IMG/VR virus record: IMGVR_UViG_3300047121_000173
Span: 1-28,421 of that record
Strand: one strand, 5' to 3'
Source of the DNA: a virus
Length of the DNA: 28,421 nt
Shown: piece by piece, positions 11,982-17,355 of the stretch
How the letters are laid out: every line of letters starts with the position of its first letter
How positions within the stretch are numbered: position 1 is the first letter of the stretch
Program-made: the position numbers and the translations under genes
Notes under the pieces: model-generated
The model's database searches: none
The model's input: only the letters and a program-made list of their open reading frames with translations
Told to the model about the DNA's origin: nothing

Positions 11982-13831
11982 TAAAGAAATTAGTATTAGC
12001 AATTCTATTAGCATATACTACCGCTGTGTCTGCACAGAATGTAAATCCTACTACGGGTACTGTATCAGTAACACCTAATGTCATTGATCCATCACTTTGG
12101 ACTCCTGTTATTCCTATGAATTCAAGTCAACTAGGTCAAGTTGAAGGAGCAGGAGGCGGTCCTATTCCTGCACTTAACACTGATACAAATACAATACGAT
12201 TTAGTTTTATGCCATATACAGTTAGCCAAGTACGTGCTATTGAACAAGTGCTAAGTGGTAACGGCATTAAAGTTTCAGGATTTAATTATTCATGGCAAAT
12301 TTATAATGATCTAAGCAATGAAAGTGGAACTAGAGGTCCATTAAATGTCACTGGACAATTAGCAGATAAGAATGGTTCAGTACTAGAATCTTATTTTGAA
12401 GATTACAGTAACTTTAATACAGGTGCAAGATTCGTAACATTTTCAGGCACTGAAAATTTTTCAAAGTCATATAATTTAGAAACATTGGGCTATATAGGAT
12501 TAGCATGGACTGGTAGTGATACGAACTCTTGGAGTGGTTATTATGGTCCTAGAGTTCGCAACACCTCACTGACTTTAAACTATAGTGTGGCTCCGACTTC
12601 ACCGTCCACACCCACAACACCTAGTACGACTGCAACAGTTGCCGGAGCTCCTACACCATTAGACATAGCAGATACTTTTAGTAAACCTCCACCAGAATCA
12701 GACACCGCAACTCAGCAAACACGACAAACACAGTCAGGAAGTCAACCTCCTCCGGGTTCAGAACCCGCTCCAGGAAGCCAACCGCCTCCTAACGGCACTC
12801 CTACTAGTACTCCTAGTAGTAATCCACCCCCTAGTAATGAGCAAGTTAGAGTTGCTGATACAGGCTCTCCTAATACAAATAGACCAAGAGAAGAGAGAAG
12901 TCAAATATCTGCGAGTTCAAACACATCTACAAATACTGCTAAAACAGAATCAAATACAACATCAGGACCATCATTGTCATCTGTCATGGCTATGATACAG
13001 TCTAATCAGGCTAGAGAAAATAATATAGCAATGTCTGCGGTCGCACAGGCTAATGAAGTGGCTCAAACAGCAGTAGCGCAAGCAGAAAAAACTGCTATAG
13101 AAACTGCTAGTACTAGTCTTGCACAAAGTTTAGATGTTGCTAAAGATTCTGCTAAGAGTGAAACTAAAGATAACAAGACAAATGTGAATTCAAGTTTATC
13201 ATTATTACCATCTTCATCTGGTCCTTTTGTGGTACAAGGAAGTTCAAATATAGTACAACAAAGTCAATTGTTGTCTAACCAATTGAGTTTACCAGTCAAT
13301 ACATTCAATAATCAACAACAGCAAGCATCATCTGTAACTAATAATAGTTTGACTAGTACATCTGGATTATATAACAGACCAGAAGTAAATATACCCCTGC
13401 CACCTACTATGCAAGAGATGGCGCAACAATCAGAAATAAAACCAGCGTCAGCACCAAGCAATATATCTATTCAGCAAGTAGAACAACCAAACAATAGTAT
13501 GTCATTATTTGCTAGACGAGGTGATCCTCTAACTGATTATATCGAACAGAATAATATATTAGTTGCTATGGCTCAACCTGAAACAAAATCCGCGACAGTA
13601 AAAACAAATGTGCAGGATAATGAACTTGCAGGTATTGTTAGAATAGAAAGAATGGCTGTGACTCCAGTAGGATTTAATGTATATTCATTAGCATTACGCG
13701 ATGTAGCATTCTATCAGCCTAAAGAGATTTATAAGAATGTTGTCATCAAAGACAATGTTAGAACTATGTATTTTATCGAAAAGGGAAATACAGACACATA
13801 TAATAAGATGATAGAGGCGCAATACAAATGA
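11978..13831 (+). CDS. Exported protein with beta domain, Pro/Ser/Thr-rich linker and conserved C-terminus, 617 aa
   Basis: A Sec signal peptide is clear (MIKKLVLAILLAYTTAVSA before Gln). Residues about 40-205 form a beta-rich domain (IRFSFMPYTVSQV, GFNYSWQIYND, GLAWTGSDTNSW, RNTSLTLNYSV). Residues about 208-300 are a Pro/Ser/Thr-rich linker with PPPGSEPAPGSQPPP. A long Ala/Gln/Ser helical region follows (about 325-390), then a Ser/Gln/Asn region, and a folded C-terminal domain of about 100 residues (DPLTDYIEQNNILVAMAQ...MYFIEKGNTDTYNKMIEAQ). It is translationally coupled to the repeat protein upstream and has the same export route, so the two probably act together at the envelope. No enzyme motif is seen. 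Confidence 0.72.
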   Translation: MIKKLVLAILLAYTTAVSAQNVNPTTGTVSVTPNVIDPSLWTPVIPMNSSQLGQVEGAGGGPIPALNTDTNTIRFSFMPYTVSQVRAIEQVLSGNGIKVSGFNYSWQIYNDLSNESGTRGPLNVTGQLADKNGSVLESYFEDYSNFNTGARFVTFSGTENFSKSYNLETLGYIGLAWTGSDTNSWSGYYGPRVRNTSLTLNYSVAPTSPSTPTTPSTTATVAGAPTPLDIADTFSKPPPESDTATQQTRQTQSGSQPPPGSEPAPGSQPPPNGTPTSTPSSNPPPSNEQVRVADTGSPNTNRPREERSQISASSNTSTNTAKTESNTTSGPSLSSVMAMIQSNQARENNIAMSAVAQANEVAQTAVAQAEKTAIETASTSLAQSLDVAKDSAKSETKDNKTNVNSSLSLLPSSSGPFVVQGSSNIVQQSQLLSNQLSLPVNTFNNQQQQASSVTNNSLTSTSGLYNRPEVNIPLPPTMQEMAQQSEIKPASAPSNISIQQVEQPNNSMSLFARRGDPLTDYIEQNNILVAMAQPETKSATVKTNVQDNELAGIVRIERMAVTPVGFNVYSLALRDVAFYQPKEIYKNVVIKDNVRTMYFIEKGNTDTYNKMIEAQYK

Positions 13832-14022
13832 ATGAACTTGACAAAATAAATTATAAGGACTTTGATGAGATGAATGATGAAGAAAAGCAAATCTATCTTA
13901 GAAATAAAAATTATATGGTCACGAACTACTTGGGTGTAGATACACCTTTAAGGAGTATGAAAGCAAGATTACAAGCATACCTAGATGAGACTAGGAAATA
14001 CAGACCCAGTATTTGGGATTAA
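13828..14022 (+). CDS. Small charged protein, 64 aa, unknown
   Basis: The product MNELDKINYKDFDEMNDEEK... is highly charged and mainly helical (YLRNKNYMVTNYLGVDTPLRSMKARLQAYLDETRKY). It overlaps the exported protein gene by 4 bases (ATGA) and is followed by an AAGGAG ribosome binding site for the next gene. No motif is recognised. Confidence 0.55.
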   Translation: MNELDKINYKDFDEMNDEEKQIYLRNKNYMVTNYLGVDTPLRSMKARLQAYLDETRKYRPSIWD

Positions 14023-14036
14023 GGAGAAAAACAAAA

Positions 14037-14627
14037 ATGCCAAGAGAGAAACAAGAAGTAGACATCGATAGCAAAGTTGATGATTTAGAAGCCGCTAAAG
14101 AAAAATATCTTAGCGAAAACACAGTTATTAGTATCGGTGGTTATGCTTTTACTCCGGCTAAGTTAATGATAGCAGCCGGTATATTATCATCAGTACTAGG
14201 TGGTCTTTATGCTTCATTTGAATTCTATAAAGATTATATGAATATGAAGGATGCTATCGCTAATTATGTCAGCCCTGATTTTACTGGGGTAGAAACACGA
14301 TTGACTAAGATAGAAAAAACTCAAGAAAGCATAGTCATATTAGTACAGCAAAATCAGGATATGGTTCGTGCTGTGAGAAGCGATCTTAAAGCAGACATAG
14401 ACCGTGTAGAGGCAGCAGTTGATGCCGCAGAACGCAGAGGTCGTGAATTAGATCGTGATACACGTAGTTTTGTTAATAATAGCGATAAACGTTTAGGTGA
14501 TACTGAGCGTGATCTACAGGGTAGAATCAGAAACATAGAGCGTGAGACTGATGCTAAGTTGAGAGAACTAGAGAAGAAAGTAGACGAGAAGATCAAGAAA
14601 GCATGGGAAAACCCATTAGCAAAGTAA
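14037..14627 (+). CDS. Membrane-anchored coiled-coil protein, 196 aa
   Basis: The ATG at 14037 follows a strong AAGGAG (14021-14026). The protein has a charged N-terminal tail (about 40 residues), one membrane helix (KLMIAAGILSSVLGGLYASFEF, about residues 45-66), and then about 110 residues of heptad-rich coiled coil (RLTKIEKTQESIVIL...RNIERETDAKLRELEKKVDEKIKK). This topology resembles inner-membrane proteins with a long periplasmic or cytoplasmic rod, such as spanin-like or tethering proteins. It is last in the operon with the two exported proteins, so a role at the host envelope or in lysis is a reasonable guess, without a diagnostic motif. Confidence 0.62.
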   Translation: MPREKQEVDIDSKVDDLEAAKEKYLSENTVISIGGYAFTPAKLMIAAGILSSVLGGLYASFEFYKDYMNMKDAIANYVSPDFTGVETRLTKIEKTQESIVILVQQNQDMVRAVRSDLKADIDRVEAAVDAAERRGRELDRDTRSFVNNSDKRLGDTERDLQGRIRNIERETDAKLRELEKKVDEKIKKAWENPLAK

Positions 14628-14634
14628 TCTAACA

Positions 14635-14687
14635 TACACCCATCTGTAAAATAAATATCTTAATGATTTTATATACAAATGGGTGTA
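14635..14687 (+). promoter_or_regulatory. Large stem-loop enclosing late promoter and start codon
   Basis: TACACCCAT (14635-14643) and ATGGGTGTA (14679-14687) are exact complements. TGTA/TACA (14645-14648 with 14674-14677) and AAAT/ATTT (14649-14652 with 14666-14669) extend the stem past one mismatch and a 4-base bulge. The start codon 14663-14665 lies at the edge of the loop; the late octamer spans the 5' inner arm and loop. Confidence 0.6.
14650..14657 (+). promoter_or_regulatory. T4-type late promoter, AATAAATA
   Basis: Seven of eight match to the consensus. The ATG lies after only 5 intervening bases, so the predicted transcript starts on the A of ATG 14663. Confidence 0.65.
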
Positions 14688-15433
14688 GTTTCACTTGGGG
14701 CGGAAGTCTAGATCATATATTTTGTGATGGTAATCTTTGTGAGGTAGATGAAGATAAAAGACTACCTATATTATGGCCCCACCATTTAGGTAAGTTATTG
14801 AACGCTGATTCCGTCGTTAATCTGTCTGATGGTTGCGGTAGCAATCAACGTATAGTAAGAACCACTTATAATTGGTTACGATCAAAGACAGTCGAAGAAT
14901 TAAAAGAAACAACAGCAGTCATACAACTCACCGAATGGTCTAGATTTGAGATGTATGATCCACATGATATCGAAAATGAATGGGCAGAAGATCCAGTAGA
15001 TTGGATAAAATGCAAAGTAGATTTAGTCGCGCATGAATATAATCATTATCCTAAAAGCAACTTCAATAGAGATATACTACTTAAAAAAGCAACACACACA
15101 TTAAAGAACACGCATCCACTAGAGCATTTTTATAGAAACATAGGATATATGTATGCACTACAGGGTATGTTCAATGCATTTGGTGTGAAGGATTTTTATA
15201 TATGGAACCATAGTCATGCATGGCATTTCTGGCCCAAAGAACATAGAGATGCTATATTCAATACTTTCAAGGTACTAGACGAAGTACATGACTGGGAAAA
15301 GTTCCGTTGGTCTGACGACTATTGGGTCTATGATCGTGTAAGCAAAAATGACTGGCACCCCAGTGTTCACGGACATATAGAACTAGCAAACGTCATACAT
15401 GATCGCATGAAGCGTAAAGGCTACAGGGGATAA
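14663..15433 (+). CDS. SGNH/GDSL-like hydrolase family protein, 256 aa
   Basis: The N-terminal phrase NGCSFTWGGS (S9) fits block I of SGNH hydrolases with a serine nucleophile, and KNDWHPSVHGH (D230, H232) fits block V with the Asp-x-His pair. In between, GCGSNQRIVR may supply the block III Asn. SGNH enzymes are esterases or deacetylases, often acting on carbohydrates; in phages they may trim surface glycan or O-acetyl groups. A second, divergent SGNH-like protein is at 24065. I recall the NGCSFTWG family as common in T4-like aquatic phages. No ribosome binding site precedes the ATG, and the promoter geometry suggests a leaderless mRNA. Confidence 0.7.
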   Translation: MILYTNGCSFTWGGSLDHIFCDGNLCEVDEDKRLPILWPHHLGKLLNADSVVNLSDGCGSNQRIVRTTYNWLRSKTVEELKETTAVIQLTEWSRFEMYDPHDIENEWAEDPVDWIKCKVDLVAHEYNHYPKSNFNRDILLKKATHTLKNTHPLEHFYRNIGYMYALQGMFNAFGVKDFYIWNHSHAWHFWPKEHRDAIFNTFKVLDEVHDWEKFRWSDDYWVYDRVSKNDWHPSVHGHIELANVIHDRMKRKGYRG

Positions 15434-15436
15434 ATA
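15429..15436 (+). promoter_or_regulatory. T4-type late promoter, GATAAATA
   Basis: Exact copy of the common octamer, overlapping the stop codon of the SGNH gene. As at 14650, exactly 5 bases separate it from the next ATG (15442), so a leaderless transcript is predicted. Confidence 0.65.
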
Positions 15437-15441
15437 CACTA

Positions 15442-15825
15442 ATGCGTACAGAAGATTTCATGACATCAAGGGTAGACAAAGCGAAAGAAGTTAAAAAATT
15501 CGCTGAGTGGGCCTGCCAAAAACTAAACATCAAAAACCCTCCTAAGATCGAACTAAGCATGGATACTGAGGAAGCACAAAGTAACCATCATACGGGCGGG
15601 CATGTCATCGGTGGAGACAGCATATGGGTATATGCTAGGAACAGAAACCTAGTAGACATATTGCGTACCGTTTTTCATGAATTGGTTCATGTCCGTCAGG
15701 GTGAATTAGACATGGTAGACCAACATGACAGTTATCCAGGTAGCGCGATAGAGAGCATGGCCGACATGCTAGCCGGAAAATATATAAAGATTTACGGTGA
15801 AAAGAATAATCATATCTTCCAATAA
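15442..15825 (+). CDS. HExxH metallopeptidase-like protein, 127 aa
   Basis: The core motif VFHELVHVRQG gives two zinc-binding histidines (H79, H83) and the catalytic Glu (E80). SAIESMAD, 21 residues later, provides a likely third ligand (E104), as in gluzincin or SprT/M48-like small peptidases. The domain is short (127 aa) and has no signal peptide, so it would act in the cytoplasm or the virion. The N-terminus MRTEDFMTSR resembles, weakly, the leader peptides of the 4088-9487 block. An alternative start is ATG 15460. The substrate is unknown; a maturation protease or a peptidase against host proteins are both possible. Confidence 0.7.
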   Translation: MRTEDFMTSRVDKAKEVKKFAEWACQKLNIKNPPKIELSMDTEEAQSNHHTGGHVIGGDSIWVYARNRNLVDILRTVFHELVHVRQGELDMVDQHDSYPGSAIESMADMLAGKYIKIYGEKNNHIFQ

Positions 15826-15828
15826 CTA

Positions 15829-15857
15829 TTGATACTTTCTACCCATTGATATATAAT
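15829..15857 (+). promoter_or_regulatory. Sigma70-like promoter TTGATA-N17-TATAAT
   Basis: The -35 is at 15829-15834 and a perfect -10 at 15852-15857. The predicted start is at about 15864-15865, the first base of the TilS start codon. Confidence 0.78.
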
Positions 15858-15865
15858 AGTGGGTA
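15840..15865 (+). promoter_or_regulatory. Inverted repeat around the -10 box, ending on the start codon
   Basis: TACCCATT (15840-15847) pairs with AGTGGGTA (15858-15865): seven Watson-Crick pairs and one G-U. The loop is the -10 region, and the last paired base is the A of ATG 15865. It could be an operator or an RNA hairpin. Confidence 0.55.
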
Positions 15866-16464
15866 TGATTCAATTATTACATAAATTGCCTCGGACATTG
15901 ACAGTCGCTTTTAGTGGCGGTGTGGACAGTGTCGCTGTGTTAGATTTCCTTAGTAAGAATCATGAGGTAGATGCCGCATTCTTTCATCACGGTACCGATA
16001 ATAGCGACAACGCTTTTGATTTCGTTTGGAATTTTTGCCGTGACCGAGACATCACAATGACAGTAGGATATATCCGTAACGAAAAACCCAAAGAGTTAAG
16101 TTGGGAAGAACATTGGCGTAATGAACGTTATGCGTTTCTAGAAAATTTCGAATATGTGGTCACAGGACATCATCTCAATGACTGCATTGAAACTTATATC
16201 TGGGGCACTATGCACGGTACTCCTAAAGTTATTCCTGACACACGAAAGAATGTACATAGACCTTTCTTATTGAACCCAAAACAAGAATTCATCGACTGGT
16301 GTAATCGCAAAGAGTTGAATTGGTGTCAGGATTATAGCAATGAAAATACAGACTACATGCGCAATTATATCCGTAAATATGTAGTAGAACACGCATATCA
16401 TATCAATCCAGGTATCGAAAAAGTCGTAAAGAAATTGATCTTAAATGCTAGTGAGTCTGAATAA
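15865..16464 (+). CDS. tilS: TilS-like tRNA(Ile)-lysidine synthase, PP-loop domain only, 199 aa
   Basis: The protein has the N-type ATP-pyrophosphatase loop AFSGGVDS (residues 15-22), then GHHLNDCIETYIWG, the TilS counterpart of GHHxDDQAET, and WCQDYSNENTDYMRNYIRK, matching the TilS D-x-S-N-x-n-R-N-x-I-R motif. TilS attaches lysine to C34 of the CAU-anticodon tRNA(Ile), so that it reads AUA rather than AUG. E. coli TilS is about 430 residues with C-terminal tRNA-binding domains; this protein stops at the catalytic domain. No tRNA gene is in the window to show the substrate. GTG at 15859 is an alternative start; ATG 15865 fits the promoter better. Confidence 0.82.
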   Translation: MIQLLHKLPRTLTVAFSGGVDSVAVLDFLSKNHEVDAAFFHHGTDNSDNAFDFVWNFCRDRDITMTVGYIRNEKPKELSWEEHWRNERYAFLENFEYVVTGHHLNDCIETYIWGTMHGTPKVIPDTRKNVHRPFLLNPKQEFIDWCNRKELNWCQDYSNENTDYMRNYIRKYVVEHAYHINPGIEKVVKKLILNASESE

Positions 16465-16705
16465 AAATCCATGGTTACTAGAATGGATGAAAGATAACTG
16501 GAGGGAAGAAGTATTGGTTATATTTCGCAATCCTTTCCTACTTACGCTACCTAACGAAGTTCGCACGCCTAAACAGATGAGAAAGAATTTTGCTGAATTA
16601 TTATCCAAAAACGGATATAAGGCTAAAACGGTAAAAGGCGGAGAAGATGTCATAGTCGCTATTCCAGACGAAGAGTTCATTTTCATAAAGATTAAATATT
16701 TGTAA
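16445..16705 (+). CDS. Small unknown protein, 86 aa
   Basis: It starts at ATG 16445 inside the end of the TilS gene (20-base overlap). The product MLVSLNKNPWLLEWMKDNWREEVLVIFRNPFLLTLPNEV has a Trp/Leu-rich front, then a basic helix (KQMRKNFAELLSKNGYKAKTV) and a final beta pair (EDVIVAIPDEEFIFIKIKYL). No family is recognised. A downstream in-frame ATG at 16484 is another possible start. It probably rides on the TilS transcript. Confidence 0.5.
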   Translation: MLVSLNKNPWLLEWMKDNWREEVLVIFRNPFLLTLPNEVRTPKQMRKNFAELLSKNGYKAKTVKGGEDVIVAIPDEEFIFIKIKYL

Positions 16706-16726
16706 TCATGGCTTATAGTTGATCAC

Positions 16727-16744
16727 CCAAAATATATATTTTGG
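16727..16744 (+). repeat. Perfect 18-bp palindrome upstream of a promoter
   Basis: The sequence CCAAAATATATATTTTGG is its own reverse complement. It lies 11 bases before the -35 box at 16756 and 21 bases after the previous stop codon. It is not followed by a T-run, so an operator or DNA-bending site is more likely than a terminator. Confidence 0.65.
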
Positions 16745-16755
16745 ATGCAAAGTAT

Positions 16756-16784
16756 TTGACTTATTTACAACAATATACTATACT
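16756..16784 (+). promoter_or_regulatory. Sigma70-like promoter TTGACT-N17-TATACT
   Basis: The -35 is at 16756-16761 and the -10 at 16779-16784. The predicted start is near 16791, with a ribosome binding site AGGAG at 16797-16801 before ATG 16808. It would drive the DsbA-like, membrane-protein and polymerase genes. Confidence 0.82.
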
Positions 16785-16807
16785 AACTATCAACATAGGA
16801 GATTCTA

Positions 16808-17068
16808 ATGTCAACACGCACATTTAATAATGAAGCAAAAATCAAACTTACCCAACTGATCAATGAAGGCATGGCTGTCATGCAAGAAGTTGAGACGTTG
16901 AACGAGGGTCTTACTGATACGGTAAAGGCTATCGCAGAAGAACTTGAGATCAAGCCAAGCATTCTCAAGAGGGCAATTCGCACAGCATATAAATCACGAT
17001 TGGGTGAGACTAATAAAGAGAACGAAGAACTCAACACCATCTTGGAGACTGTTGGGAAGACATTGTGA
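16808..17068 (+). CDS. dsbA: DsbA-like dsDNA-binding protein, 86 aa
   Basis: This small, charged helical protein has two parts: INEGMAVMQEVETLNEGLTDTVKAIAEELEI, and KPSILKRAIRTAYKSRLGE with a basic helix, then an acidic tail (NKENEELNTILETV). The order (helix, E-x-L-x-E-x-x-DTVK, then a K-x-x-x-[KR]-x-I-x-x-x-Y helix) resembles the DsbA family of T4-like phages, which bind double-stranded DNA near late promoters. Similarity is moderate and length agrees (T4 DsbA is about 90 aa). It is first in the polymerase operon with its own promoter. The next gene starts at GTG 17065 over its stop codon. Confidence 0.58.
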   Translation: MSTRTFNNEAKIKLTQLINEGMAVMQEVETLNEGLTDTVKAIAEELEIKPSILKRAIRTAYKSRLGETNKENEELNTILETVGKTL

Positions 17069-17355
17069 ACGATATCTTTGAAGGTATATTCGATTGGATC
17101 CGTGAGGATTACAGGTCTAATCGATTTCGTTTTGTCGTGGAAGTATTGGCATGGTTGATCAGTATAGGCTGTGCATTGATCATGGCATTGACAGTACCCA
17201 ATCCACCTTTATTGTTGTTATACATACTGTGGATAGCAGGGTGTGCTATGTATGCATGGGCAGCATTAACCCGAAAAAGTTTCGGCATGCTGGCTAATTA
17301 TGTATTATTGACTATGATCGATAGTGTTGGTCTAGTGAGGTTATTAGCAAATTGA
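17065..17355 (+). CDS. Integral membrane protein, 96 aa
   Basis: A charged N-terminus (NDIFEGIFDWIREDYRSNRFR) precedes about three hydrophobic helices: VEVLAWLISIGCALIMAL, LLLLYILWIAGCAMYAWAAL and YVLLTMIDSVGLVRLL. The start is a GTG overlapping the upstream stop (GTGA), and its own stop overlaps the polymerase's TTG, so translation of the three genes is chained. No family is recognised with certainty; the phrase RKSFGMLANYVLLTMID resembles small conserved phage membrane proteins. A membrane protein between DNA-binding and polymerase genes might attach replication to the membrane, which is speculation. Confidence 0.68.
   Translation: MNDIFEGIFDWIREDYRSNRFRFVVEVLAWLISIGCALIMALTVPNPPLLLLYILWIAGCAMYAWAALTRKSFGMLANYVLLTMIDSVGLVRLLAN

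Noticed and set aside
15404-15446. Pairing of CGCAT upstream with ATGCG at start 15442
   Set aside because: Five base pairs over a long loop with no extension is expected by chance.
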